A stretch of DNA of 41,570 bases, from positions 7,056 to 48,625 of the forward strand of contig JAGIAQ010000015.1 in the NCBI GenBank assembly GCA_017744795.1, given 5' to 3'. Under the pieces are notes generated by a model that did no database searches, had not been told where the DNA came from, and was given only the letters and a program-made list of their open reading frames with translations. The stretch is from Niabella sp. Its GTDB lineage: Bacteria; Bacteroidota; Bacteroidia; Chitinophagales; Chitinophagaceae. A program made the position numbers and the translations under genes. Of this stretch, positions 16,490 through 25,205 are shown piece by piece; positions within the stretch are counted from its first letter, which is position 1, and every line of letters starts with the position of its first letter.

Positions 16490-17778
16490 TGTACTCATAC
16501 GAATCCAGCAAATCCCTCTTCGAACGCGCCCAGGAAAGTATCCCCGGCGGTGTTAACTCTCCGGTACGCGCTTTTAAAAGCGTGGGCGGAACGCCTGTTT
16601 TTTTTGAGAAAGCGAAAGGCGCGTATTTATACGATGTGCAGGGGCAGCAATACATCGATTATATTGCTTCCTGGGGCCCAATGATACTGGGGCATGGTTA
16701 TGAGCCGGTAGTAAAGGCCATTCAGCAACAGGTGGCAAAAGCTACTTCGTTCGGTGCACCAACGGAGCTGGAGATTGAAATGGCGGAGCTCATCAAATCT
16801 ATGGCGCCCAATGTGGACCTTATACGTATGGTAAACAGCGGTACTGAGGCCTGCATGAGCGCGCTGCGGGTGGCAAGAGGCTATACGGGAAAAAACAAAT
16901 TCATCAAATTTGAAGGATGTTACCACGGACATGCGGATGCTTTTTTAGTAAAAGCAGGCAGTGGCCTGGCCACGTTTAACATCCAAACCGTACCGGGCGT
17001 TACGGCCGGTGCAGCTAATGATACGCTCACCTGCGCCTATAACGACCTGGCAGCAGTGCAGCAACTGGTAAAAGAGAACAAAGGGGAGATTGCCGCTATT
17101 ATTGTAGAACCGGTGGCCGGCAATATGGGCTGTATTCTACCGAAACCCGGCTTCCTGGAAGGCTTGCGGCAACTCTGTAATGAAGAAGGCATGGTGCTGA
17201 TCTTTGATGAGGTGATGAATGGCTTTCGCCTGGCTTTGGGCGGCGCACAGGAGCGCCTGGGTATCGACGCAGATCTTGTGACTTATGGAAAAGTAATTGG
17301 CGCCGGCATGCCCGTGGGCGCATTTGGTGGTAAGCGGCATATCATGGAAGTAGTGGCCCCGCTGGGCAGTGTATACCAGGCGGGCACCTTAAGTGGCAAC
17401 CCGGTAGCCATGACAGCCGGACTTACCTTGCTAAACGAATTAAAAAACAACCCACAATTATTGATCCAACTGGATAATAAAGCCCAATACCTGAAAGAGG
17501 GGCTGGAGAGAGTGTTAAATGCCTGGGGGCAGCCTTATGTGATCAATCATTTCGGGAGCATGCTCAGTATCCATTTTAGCGACCATCCGGTCACCAATTT
17601 TAAGGAGGCTGCAGCTGCCAATAATGAACGTTTTAAACAATTCTTTCATGCCTTGTTAAAAAGGGGTATCTACCTGCCGCCTTCAGCCTTTGAAAGCTGG
17701 TTCCTGAATAATGCGCTTACCAAAGAAGACCTGGATAAAACCATACAGGTAGTAAAGGAAAGCCTGGAAGAACTTTAA
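16489..17778 (+). CDS. hemL: Glutamate-1-semialdehyde 2,1-aminomutase
   Basis: This 429-residue class III PLP aminotransferase-fold enzyme converts glutamate-1-semialdehyde to 5-aminolevulinate, the start of the C5 pathway to heme. The PLP lysine is Lys268 in TYGKVIGAGMPVGAFGG, and FDEVMNGFR carries the conserved Asp240. NSGTEA and CYHGHAD are also present. The ATG at 16489 is chosen over an in-frame TTG two codons earlier. The 28 bases before it are a heptamer repeat, so its leader is repeat-derived. No hemA neighbour is present. Confidence 0.97.
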   Translation: MYSYESSKSLFERAQESIPGGVNSPVRAFKSVGGTPVFFEKAKGAYLYDVQGQQYIDYIASWGPMILGHGYEPVVKAIQQQVAKATSFGAPTELEIEMAELIKSMAPNVDLIRMVNSGTEACMSALRVARGYTGKNKFIKFEGCYHGHADAFLVKAGSGLATFNIQTVPGVTAGAANDTLTCAYNDLAAVQQLVKENKGEIAAIIVEPVAGNMGCILPKPGFLEGLRQLCNEEGMVLIFDEVMNGFRLALGGAQERLGIDADLVTYGKVIGAGMPVGAFGGKRHIMEVVAPLGSVYQAGTLSGNPVAMTAGLTLLNELKNNPQLLIQLDNKAQYLKEGLERVLNAWGQPYVINHFGSMLSIHFSDHPVTNFKEAAAANNERFKQFFHALLKRGIYLPPSAFESWFLNNALTKEDLDKTIQVVKESLEEL

Positions 17779-17995
17779 TGCTGGTCTTTATTTAACGCGA
17801 CTACAAAATTCATCCGGGGCAACCACTTCAATGAGGCAATCCCTGAAATCCTTAATATTTCAGTGTTTCTGAGCCTCAGTGGCTAATTTTGCCGCAGAGC
17901 CATTGAAAAACGCAGAGAAAAGCGTTTCAATTCTAATGAACAAGTAGCTTTTGGGCACATTTGTCCTGCAGCAGTCTCTTCTCATCATCTCTTTC

Positions 17996-18022
17996 TTGCC
18001 ATTGTTATATTTCGTACCTTTG
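17996..18022 (+). promoter_or_regulatory. Putative promoter of ileS
   Basis: TACCTTTG (18015-18022) matches the TAnnTTTG -7 element exactly. A TTG at 17996-17998 lies 16 bases upstream and could be the -33 element, though slightly close. The ileS ATG follows 20 bases after the -7 element. Confidence 0.5.
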
Positions 18023-18041
18023 CACTCATTTTTTATCCAAT

Positions 18042-21000
18042 ATGAGCGTGAAATACAGAGAATTTACGGGGTTGAACCTGCCGGCTATAGAGCAGGAGAT
18101 ACTGGCAAAATGGAACGAATACCAGGCATTTGAAAAAAGCGTTTCGCTGCGCGACGGAGCGCCTTCCTTTGTTTTTTATGAAGGGCCGCCCAGTGCTAAC
18201 GGTATGCCGGGCATCCACCACGTTATTTCACGTACCTTAAAAGACCTGGTTTGTCGCTATAAGACCATGCAGGGCTTCCAGGTAAAACGTAAAGGCGGCT
18301 GGGATACGCACGGATTACCAGTGGAGCTGGGAGTCGAAAAAGAATTGTGCATCACGAAAGAAGATATCGGTAAAAAAATATCGGTTGAAGAATACAACCA
18401 GAAATGCCGCGAAGCCGTGCTGCGTTTTAAAGATAAATGGGACGACCTGACCCGGAAAATGGGTTACTGGGTAGATCTGAACGACCCCTATATCACTTTT
18501 AAAAATGAATATATTGAAACCCTTTGGTATCTGCTGAAGCAGCTCTATAACAAGGGGTTGCTCTATAAGAGTGTTAGCATACAACCCTATTCTCCCGCTG
18601 CCGGAACGGGCTTAAGCTCACACGAGCTGAACCAGCCGGGTACTTACAAGGATGTAAAAGATACCAGTGCCACCGTATTGTTCAAAGTGGTTCGTAATGA
18701 AAAGAGTGCATTTTTGTTTGAGCCATCGAACATCGGACATCAGACATCAGACATTTTCTTTATGGCCTGGACCACCACTCCCTGGACCCTCCCATCCAAT
18801 CTGGGTTTAACAGTGGGCGGTAATATCGAATATGCGTTGGTAGCATCTTATAATCCGTACACCCATGAGCCGCAAAAAGTGATCATTGCGCTTCCTTTAT
18901 TCCACAAGTATTTTAAGGAGGGTGGCGAAACGGTAGATTTTGATAGTTATACGGCAGAAAGCAAACTAATCCCCTGGAGGATACTAACTACTTACAAAGG
19001 AAAGGAGCTGGAAGGCATGCATTACGAACAGTTACTGCCTTTTGAATCTAATTCCTTCGAAAAAATACAGGAAACCACCCCGGGCGCCACACCGTTTAAA
19101 GTGATGGTGGGCGATTTTGTAACCACAGAAGATGGTACCGGTATTGTGCATACCGCACCAGCCTTTGGTGCAGATGACTATAAGGTGGGAAAGAAAAATA
19201 ATATCGGCATCCTTACCCTGGTAGACCGGGAGGGAAAATTCATTGAGGGTACCGGGGAATTTAGCGGCCGCTATGTAAAAGACTATAAAGACCAGAAAGA
19301 TTATGTGGATGTGAATGTAGACATCAGCGTAAAACTCAAAAAAGAGGGCCGCGCCTTTAAGGTAGAAAAATACGAACACAACTATCCGCATTGCTGGCGT
19401 ACGGACAAACCGATCCTGTATTACCCGCTGGATGCCTGGTTTATAAAAACCACGGCGCTGCGCGACCGCATGGTGGAGCTGAATAAGACCATTCACTGGA
19501 AACCCAAATCTACCGGCGAGGGCCGTTTTGGCAACTGGCTGGAAAATATGGTGGACTGGAACCTGAGCCGCAGCCGTTTCTGGGGTACCCCCTTACCCAT
19601 CTGGGCTACAGAAGATGGCGCTGAAATGAAGTGTATCGGTTCGGTTGAAGAGCTGAACGACGCGATCAAAAAAGCAAATGAGGTTTTAGGCGGTGACGTA
19701 AATAAAGGCTACCTGCATGACGGTATACTGGATCTGCATAAACCCTATGTAGATGAGGTAGTTCTGGTAAGTGATTCGGGCAAACCCATGCACCGGGAAC
19801 CGGATCTGATCGACGTTTGGTTCGACAGCGGTGCCATGCCCTACGCACAATGGGGCTTGAACTACGAAAAACTGAAAGCCGGCGATCCGCAGCCGTTCAA
19901 TCAGCCTTTTGATACCAATTTCCCCGCTGATTTTATTTGCGAAGGCGTAGATCAAACTCGCGGCTGGTTCTATACGCTGCACGCGATTGCATCACTGCTG
20001 TTCGACAGTGTAGCTTACAAAACAGTGGTTAGCAATGGGTTGGTGCTGGATAAGAACGGCAATAAAATGAGCAAACGCCTGGGCAATGTGGTAGATCCTT
20101 TTGTTACCATTGAAACCTTTGGCGCCGATGCAACACGTTGGTACTTAATAACAAATGCCTCCCCCTGGGACAATCTTAAATTCGATATTGATGGTATCAA
20201 AGAAGTGCAACGCAAGTTCTTTGGTACCTTATATAATACATATCAGTTTTTTGCGCTTTACGCTAATGTGGATGGATTCACGTTTAAAGAGGCAAAAATT
20301 CCGCTTAATAAGCGCCCCGAAATCGACCGCTGGATCATCTCCTCTTTAAATACATTGGTAAAAGAGGTTACAACAGCCATGGACGACTATGAGCCTACAC
20401 AGGCGGGCCGTTTGATCGAAGATTTTGTTGATGAACACTTAAGTAACTGGTATGTAAGACTTTGCAGACGCAGATTCTGGAAGGGCGAGTATGAAGCGGA
20501 TAAAATAGCGGCTTACCAGACCTTATTTGAATGCCTGGAAACCGTAACCCGGCTGATGGCGCCGATCGCTCCGTTTTTTAGCGATGCGGTTTTTCAAAAC
20601 CTGAACAGTGTGGCAAATCATTTTGACGTAGGTTCTGTGCACCACGCATTGTTCCCCAAAGCGGATGAAAGCGCGATCGACCCATCCCTGGAAGAACGGA
20701 TGCAGCTGGCGCAGGATATTTCTTCTTTAATTCTGTCCCTGAGGAAAAAAGTGAACATAAAGGTCCGTCAACCGTTACAGAAGGTATTAATTCCAGTCTT
20801 AAATCCGGCAATGACCGAACAGCTTCAAAAAGTGGAAGCGCTGATCCAGTCGGAAGTAAATGTAAAGGAAGTGGAATATCTCGTTGACACTGAGGGATTT
20901 ATTAAGAAAAAGATCAAACCTAATTTCGTAGCATTGGGTAAAAAACTGGGGCCGAAAATGAAAGCCGTTTCCAACAAACTGGCCGGTTTTACCCAGGAAG

Positions 21001-21428
21001 AGATCAGTAACCTGGAAAAGAACGGACAGATTGTGCTGGATATTGAGGGTGAAGCGGTTCCCATCCTGGTAAACGAAGTGGATATCAACAGCGAAGACAT
21101 TCCCGGGTGGACGGTAGCGAATAAGGGTGCCCTTACTGTTGCGCTCGATATTACGATTACAGAGGAGCTGAAACAGGAAGGGGAAGCACGGGAATTTGTA
21201 AACCGGATTCAGAAAATAAGGAAGGACAGCAATTTTGATTTAACCGATCGCATTTCGGTCCAAATTGACACAAATCAGGCATTAAAAAATGCGTTAAACA
21301 CGTATAAAGACTATATTTGCGCAGAAATTTTGGCAGATGATCTGGATTTTAGTCCAATTTCATCAGGAGGTACCGAAATTGAAGTGAACGAACACAAGTT
21401 GAGTACGATTGTAACAAAAAAAGGGTAA
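18042..21428 (+). CDS. ileS: Isoleucyl-tRNA synthetase, eukaryote-like type (IleRS2-like) with GxHH signature
   Basis: This 1128-residue class Ia synthetase charges tRNA-Ile and edits valine. The start at 18042 gives the usual opening MSVKYREFTGLNLPAIEQEIL; an upstream TTG frame is rejected. The catalytic signature at residues 57-60 is GIHH within PPSANGMPGIHH, so the first and third residues of HxGH are exchanged. KMSK is at 675-678. The CP1 editing domain contains WTTTPWTLPSN, preceded by a repeat-like stretch SNIGHQTSD. Length and the long C-terminal extension, without an obvious zinc knuckle, fit the IleRS2 group, which is known for low mupirocin sensitivity. A DksA-like gene begins 5 bases after its stop and is probably co-transcribed. 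Confidence 0.96.
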   Translation: MSVKYREFTGLNLPAIEQEILAKWNEYQAFEKSVSLRDGAPSFVFYEGPPSANGMPGIHHVISRTLKDLVCRYKTMQGFQVKRKGGWDTHGLPVELGVEKELCITKEDIGKKISVEEYNQKCREAVLRFKDKWDDLTRKMGYWVDLNDPYITFKNEYIETLWYLLKQLYNKGLLYKSVSIQPYSPAAGTGLSSHELNQPGTYKDVKDTSATVLFKVVRNEKSAFLFEPSNIGHQTSDIFFMAWTTTPWTLPSNLGLTVGGNIEYALVASYNPYTHEPQKVIIALPLFHKYFKEGGETVDFDSYTAESKLIPWRILTTYKGKELEGMHYEQLLPFESNSFEKIQETTPGATPFKVMVGDFVTTEDGTGIVHTAPAFGADDYKVGKKNNIGILTLVDREGKFIEGTGEFSGRYVKDYKDQKDYVDVNVDISVKLKKEGRAFKVEKYEHNYPHCWRTDKPILYYPLDAWFIKTTALRDRMVELNKTIHWKPKSTGEGRFGNWLENMVDWNLSRSRFWGTPLPIWATEDGAEMKCIGSVEELNDAIKKANEVLGGDVNKGYLHDGILDLHKPYVDEVVLVSDSGKPMHREPDLIDVWFDSGAMPYAQWGLNYEKLKAGDPQPFNQPFDTNFPADFICEGVDQTRGWFYTLHAIASLLFDSVAYKTVVSNGLVLDKNGNKMSKRLGNVVDPFVTIETFGADATRWYLITNASPWDNLKFDIDGIKEVQRKFFGTLYNTYQFFALYANVDGFTFKEAKIPLNKRPEIDRWIISSLNTLVKEVTTAMDDYEPTQAGRLIEDFVDEHLSNWYVRLCRRRFWKGEYEADKIAAYQTLFECLETVTRLMAPIAPFFSDAVFQNLNSVANHFDVGSVHHALFPKADESAIDPSLEERMQLAQDISSLILSLRKKVNIKVRQPLQKVLIPVLNPAMTEQLQKVEALIQSEVNVKEVEYLVDTEGFIKKKIKPNFVALGKKLGPKMKAVSNKLAGFTQEEISNLEKNGQIVLDIEGEAVPILVNEVDINSEDIPGWTVANKGALTVALDITITEELKQEGEAREFVNRIQKIRKDSNFDLTDRISVQIDTNQALKNALNTYKDYICAEILADDLDFSPISSGGTEIEVNEHKLSTIVTKKG
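18724..18751. repeat. Four-unit heptamer array inside ileS (CATCRGA)
   Basis: CATCGAA, CATCGGA, CATCAGA and CATCAGA lie end to end. They encode residues about 228-237 of IleRS, directly before the WTTTPWT editing motif. Confidence 0.7.
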
Positions 21429-21433
21429 CAACA

Positions 21434-22291
21434 ATGGCTACAAAGAAAAAAACAGCGGTGAAATCTGCGGCTACCCGCGCTGGTTCAACAAGCAAAAAAA
21501 CAGCGCCTGCAAAACCTGCCCGTTCTGCCGGTGTAAAAGCAGCTGCCCCCAAAAAGGCCGCTAAACCTGCCGCAAAAACGGTAAAAAAACCGGTTGCATC
21601 GAAAAAGCCGGTTGCTAAACCTGCGGCCCGCCCTGCAGCGGTAAAAACTGTAAAGCCTGCTGCTAAGAAGGCAGTTGCAAAACCTGTGGTAAAAGCGCCC
21701 GCTAAAAAAACGGTACCGGAGAAAAAGCCCGCTGTTAAGAAAACTGTAGTTAAAGAGATACCCGTAATAGAAAAAAAAGTGGCAAAAAAAGAAGAAAAAA
21801 AAGTAGTGAAGGCTCCTAAAAAAGTGGTGGTTCCCAAACTTTCAACCAGGAGCTCAGTAAAATATCAACCCGATTTTACAAAAAGTGTTTTGGACACGCC
21901 GGCTATTGAAAAAGCGCCGTCTGTGATACGGTATTCTGACAGTGACCTTGCAGAGTTCAAGGAAATTATTTTAAGAAAACTGGATGCAGCCAAAAAAGAA
22001 CTGGCGTATTTACAGGGATTGATCACCCGCAGGGATGAGGGCGGCGATATGGACGAAGGCCGTTACATGACCATGGAAGATGGCAGTGTTAGCATGGAGC
22101 GCGAGCAACTGAGCCAGCTGGCAAGCCGGCAGATCACTTTTATTGATCATTTGGAAAAAGCATTGATGCGTGTGGAAAATAAAACATATGGTATTTGCCG
22201 CGTAACCGGTCATCTGATTGACAAAGCGCGTTTGCGCGCTGTGCCGCATGCCACCCTGAGCATGGAGGCTAAATCAATGATGAGCCGCTAA
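21434..22291 (+). CDS. DksA/TraR-like protein with a long lysine-alanine-proline-rich (histone-H1-like) N-terminal tail
   Basis: In this 285-residue protein, residues 1 to about 135 are almost only Lys, Ala, Pro and Val in repeats such as KPAAK, KKPVAKP and KKTVVK, like histone H1 and bacterial Hc1-type tails. Residues about 165-285 form a DksA/TraR-like region: a coiled coil (AEFKEIILRKLDAAKKELAYL) and a C-terminal zinc-finger-like module. That module, YGICRVTGHLIDKARLRAVPHATLSMEAK, keeps one cysteine in place of the C4 set, and the DxxDxA coiled-coil tip is absent. DksA modulates RNA polymerase with ppGpp; the basic tail would bind DNA or RNA. Co-transcribed with ileS and followed by a terminator. 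Confidence 0.85.
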   Translation: MATKKKTAVKSAATRAGSTSKKTAPAKPARSAGVKAAAPKKAAKPAAKTVKKPVASKKPVAKPAARPAAVKTVKPAAKKAVAKPVVKAPAKKTVPEKKPAVKKTVVKEIPVIEKKVAKKEEKKVVKAPKKVVVPKLSTRSSVKYQPDFTKSVLDTPAIEKAPSVIRYSDSDLAEFKEIILRKLDAAKKELAYLQGLITRRDEGGDMDEGRYMTMEDGSVSMEREQLSQLASRQITFIDHLEKALMRVENKTYGICRVTGHLIDKARLRAVPHATLSMEAKSMMSR

Positions 22292-22314
22292 TTCAAAATA
22301 ATTCAGCAACAGGT

Positions 22315-22349
22315 AAAGCGAACCCCCGATCATTGGTTCGCTTTTCTGT
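22315..22349 (+). terminator. Terminator of the ileS-DksA-like operon
   Basis: AAGCGAACC (22316-22324) pairs perfectly with GGTTCGCTT (22335-22343) around a 10-nt loop, followed by TTCTGTTT. Confidence 0.88.
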
Positions 22350-22391
22350 TTACGCAGGCGTTATTTATTCAGACTTCGATACAAACCGATT

Positions 22392-22871
22392 ATGACAATC
22401 AACTTTGGATATGACAAAAAGCAGGTAATTCAGGCATTGCGCTATCATTTTATTTCCAAAAAGGAGATCAGGATCATGATCATCCTGGTAAATGTATTTG
22501 CTGCGCTGGCGCTGGTTTTATATGCCCTGCATAAAATAACACCGGCGGCTTTTCTTATCAATTCTTTTTTATGGTTGTTGTTAATGATCAGTCTGTGGTT
22601 TGTGCTGCCGGGCGTAGTGTACCGAAAGGCGGAGACCTTCCGGCACAACTTTTCCATGTATTTTAATGAGAACGATTTTACACTGGAGCACACCAATGGC
22701 AAAAGAAGCTGGCCTTACACCGCCTTATCCAATTACAAGGAAAGTCCGCATTTTTTTCATTTGTATTTTGATGCCCGCTCCTTTTTACTGGTGCCCAAAA
22801 CGGCCTTTAAGGATACCGGCGAGATTTCGGCATTCCGGCATTTGTTGATGGAAAAAGTGCGCACAAAATAA
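22392..22871 (+). CDS. YcxB-like small membrane protein
   Basis: This 159-residue protein has two adjacent transmembrane helices at about residues 27-46 and 49-70. A C-terminal soluble domain reads DFTLEHTNGKRSWPYTALSNYKESPHFFHLYFDARSFLLVPKTAF, the pattern of the YcxB-like C-terminal family. Such proteins are small PH-like membrane proteins with no assigned role. The gene is monocistronic, after a terminator and convergent with a GNAT gene. Confidence 0.7.
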   Translation: MTINFGYDKKQVIQALRYHFISKKEIRIMIILVNVFAALALVLYALHKITPAAFLINSFLWLLLMISLWFVLPGVVYRKAETFRHNFSMYFNENDFTLEHTNGKRSWPYTALSNYKESPHFFHLYFDARSFLLVPKTAFKDTGEISAFRHLLMEKVRTK

Positions 22872-22909
22872 ATTTCGTCTAAACGCGGGAAGGCTGTTGT
22901 TGCGTTAGT

Positions 22910-22965
22910 CGTGAAACGTCAGCGGTAAAGCGTGAGGGGTTTACGTTTATCGTCTCACGGTTCCC
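22910..22965. repeat. Eight-unit heptamer array between convergent genes
   Basis: CGTGAAA, CGTCAGC, GGTAAAG and CGTGAGG follow each other, then four words in the complementary sense (GGTTTAC, GTTTATC, GTCTCAC, GGTTCCC). The two halves can fold on each other (GTAAA with TTTAC, CGTGAG with CTCACG). The array lies between the YcxB-like and GNAT genes. Confidence 0.7.
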
Positions 22966-22998
22966 GATACAATACGCCGCTTTACAAATAATAGAGCA

Positions 22999-23427
22999 CT
23001 AGATGTACTTCTTCATAACAATATGAGGAATCGTGAGGTTGGTGAATTCGTTGCTGGCCTCCTGGTAGCCCATCTTTTCATAAAAGCCCAGCGCATTTTT
23101 GCGGGCCTGCATAGATATTTCGCGATAGCCCATATCCCGGGCAATATTTTCTGCAAAAAGCATCAATGCTCTTCCAATGCCCTTTCCCTGCAGGTCGTTC
23201 AGCACTGCCATTTGTCGCAGCAGCACTATCTGGGCCGATTGTTTTACCAGCATGCAGCAACCCAGCATCTTTTCATCCTCAAAAGCACCAATAAGCACAT
23301 TGTTTTTGTCGGCATTGAGATCCTCTTCCGTAAGCACCAGACCCAATGGTTTTCGTAATATTTCATTACGAAGGTCTACCATTTGCCGGTACTCTTTGGA
23401 ACCATGATCTATAATCTTTAATGCCAT
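22999..23427 (-). CDS. GNAT-family N-acetyltransferase
   Basis: This 142-residue protein begins MALKIIDHGSKEYRQMVDLRNEILR. The acetyl-CoA loop is QGKGIGRAL near residues 80-88, preceded by the beta-strand IVLLRQMAVL, and NALGFYEKMGY carries the typical tyrosine. The opening resembles the ElaA/PhnO-like GNAT groups, but no substrate can be named. There is no antitoxin gene beside it, and it is a lone gene convergent with the YcxB-like gene. Confidence 0.88.
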   Translation of the reverse strand: MALKIIDHGSKEYRQMVDLRNEILRKPLGLVLTEEDLNADKNNVLIGAFEDEKMLGCCMLVKQSAQIVLLRQMAVLNDLQGKGIGRALMLFAENIARDMGYREISMQARKNALGFYEKMGYQEASNEFTNLTIPHIVMKKYI

Positions 23428-23535
23428 AAATATTCCTGTTATTGGTACGGGTCATAGGGGGTTTCAGCTACTTTATTTGATTTGTAAATTAAGGATTTTT
23501 AACCGGTTCAATACAATTTTAGTTTTTTTTTTCTT

Positions 23536-23568
23536 TTTGTGCAGTTTTAGTCAAAAACTCTATTTTTG
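23536..23568 (+). promoter_or_regulatory. Promoter of acpP
   Basis: TTTG at 23536-23539 (-33) and TATTTTTG at 23561-23568 (-7, exact TAnnTTTG) are separated by 21 bases. The acpP ATG follows 24 bases after the -7 element. This is the best-matching full promoter in the window. Confidence 0.75.
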
Positions 23569-23592
23569 CACCAATAACTAAATTAATAAGAT

Positions 23593-23829
23593 ATGTCAGA
23601 CATTGCATCAAGAGTTAAAAAAATTATCGTTGACAAGTTGGGCGTTGACGAGGCAGAAGTAACTAATGAAGCTTCTTTTACAAATGATCTGGGTGCCGAT
23701 TCATTGGACACCGTTGAACTGATCATGGAATTTGAAAAAGAATTCAACATTTCTATTCCAGATGAGCAAGCCGAAACGATTACTACTGTTGGTCAGGCTG
23801 TATCTTATTTGGAGGAACACGCCAAGTAA
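23593..23829 (+). CDS. acpP: Acyl carrier protein
   Basis: This 78-residue acidic protein has the 4'-phosphopantetheine attachment motif DSL, with Ser37 in [15 protein letters not shown]. It carries acyl chains during type II fatty acid synthesis. Length and sequence are canonical. It has its own strong promoter and is followed by a terminator before fabF, fitting its need for higher expression than the next gene. Confidence 0.98.
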   Translation: MSDIASRVKKIIVDKLGVDEAEVTNEASFTNDLGADSLDTVELIMEFEKEFNISIPDEQAETITTVGQAVSYLEEHAK

Positions 23830-23877
23830 TTGATCAGGGTTTAGACAAGCTTGGCTTTTAGTAAAGACAACAAGTAC

Positions 23878-23918
23878 ACCGCCTTTGACTGTGGTATTCC
23901 ATAATTAAAGGCGGTTTT
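23878..23918 (+). terminator. Terminator/attenuator between acpP and fabF
   Basis: ACCGCCTTT (23878-23886) pairs perfectly with AAAGGCGGT (23907-23915), with a further inner pairing, and ends in TTTT. It lies 30 bases before the fabF ATG. Confidence 0.85.
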
Positions 23919-23948
23919 AGTTATATTTAAATAAGGATAAACCATTTT

Positions 23949-25199
23949 ATGGAGTTAAAAAGGGTAGTTGTAACCGGAATGGGTGCATTAACACCGTTAG
24001 GCAATACCGTTGATGATTATTGGAACGGGCTGATTAATGGCGTTTCTGGGGCTGCCCCCATCACCTTATTTGATGCCAGCAAATTCAGAACGCGCTTTGC
24101 CTGCGAGGTAAAAAATTTTGTAGCTACAGATTTTCTTGACAAAAAAGAAGCCCGGAAAGTTGATCGCTTTACGCAGTTTGCGCTGGTTGCAAGCGACCAG
24201 GCGGTAAAAGACGCCGGGCTTACAAAGGAAAATATTAACCCCGATCGCATTGGAGTGATTTTAGGAAGCGGTATCGGTGGGTTGATCACTTTTCAGCACG
24301 AGGTGATGGATTTTGCAAAAGGAGACGGGACTCCCCGTTTTAACCCGTTCTTTATTCCTAAAATGATCCTGGATATTGCAGCGGGGCAGATCAGCATGCG
24401 GCACAATTTTCGCGGGCCCAACTATTCTGTGGTGAGTGCCTGCGCCAGCAGCACCAATGCCATGATCGATGCCATCAACTTGCTGCGCCTGGGAAAAGCA
24501 GATATTATTGCCACCGGAGGCAGCGAAGCAGTGGTAAGCGAGGCAGGTGTGGGTGGATTCAACGCTATGAAGGCGATGAGTGAACGTAATGATGACCCGG
24601 CTACTGCCAGTCGCCCCTATGATAAAGACCGTGATGGTTTTGTAATGGGCGAAGGTGCAGGGATATTAATATTTGAAGAACTGGAACATGCAAAGAAACG
24701 CGGCGCCCGGATTTATTGCGAAGTGATCGGCGGCGGCGCTACAGCAGACGCCTATCATATTACTGCTCCGCATCCGGAAGGATTGGGTGCCAAAAATGTG
24801 ATGATCGCTGCACTGAACGATGCCGGTATACAGGCTGCCGATATCGATTATATCAATACGCACGGTACTTCTACTCCCCTGGGCGATATTGCAGAGACCA
24901 AGGCCATATTGGAAGTGTTTGGAGAGCACTCCTATGATTTAAATATCAGCTCAACCAAAAGTATGACCGGGCATTGCCTTGGAGCTGCAGGAGTACTGGA
25001 AGCCATTGCCTGTATTAAAAGTGTGCTGCACGATATTGTGCCACCTACCATCAACCATTTTACTGACGACCCTGAGCTGGATGCACGATTGAATTTTACC
25101 TTTAACAAGGCCCAGGAACGGAAAGTAGATATTGCCTTAAGCAACACCTTTGGTTTTGGCGGACACAATGCCTGCGTAATCGTAAAAAAATATTCATAG
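23949..25199 (+). CDS. fabF: Beta-ketoacyl-ACP synthase II
   Basis: This 416-residue condensing enzyme extends acyl-ACP with malonyl-ACP. The catalytic triad is complete: Cys165 in VVSACASS, His305 in NTHGTSTPLGD and His342 in MTGHCLGAAG. It follows acpP, as in many bacteria, and rnc starts 6 bases after its stop, so fabF-rnc are co-transcribed. Length and motifs are standard for FabF rather than FabB. Confidence 0.97.
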   Translation: MELKRVVVTGMGALTPLGNTVDDYWNGLINGVSGAAPITLFDASKFRTRFACEVKNFVATDFLDKKEARKVDRFTQFALVASDQAVKDAGLTKENINPDRIGVILGSGIGGLITFQHEVMDFAKGDGTPRFNPFFIPKMILDIAAGQISMRHNFRGPNYSVVSACASSTNAMIDAINLLRLGKADIIATGGSEAVVSEAGVGGFNAMKAMSERNDDPATASRPYDKDRDGFVMGEGAGILIFEELEHAKKRGARIYCEVIGGGATADAYHITAPHPEGLGAKNVMIAALNDAGIQAADIDYINTHGTSTPLGDIAETKAILEVFGEHSYDLNISSTKSMTGHCLGAAGVLEAIACIKSVLHDIVPPTINHFTDDPELDARLNFTFNKAQERKVDIALSNTFGFGGHNACVIVKKYS

Positions 25200-25205
25200 T
25201 GCGCT

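Noticed and set aside
17860..17930. Heptamer array near the end of hemL (words like CAGTG, CTGAG)
   Set aside because: The words recur at 8-9 base spacing as often as 7, so I could not establish a period.
17961..18041. Upstream TTG start for ileS
   Set aside because: The extra 27 residues are low-complexity and overlap the promoter; the ATG at 18042 gives the family's usual N-terminus.
21349..21837. 162-residue minus-strand frame rich in Phe, Ala and Thr
   Set aside because: It is the antisense of the Lys/Ala-rich tail of the DksA-like gene, which readily gives long open frames.
22999..23427. GNAT gene as a second TacT-like toxin
   Set aside because: No DUF1778 or other small antitoxin gene is adjacent and the N-terminal toxin motif is absent.
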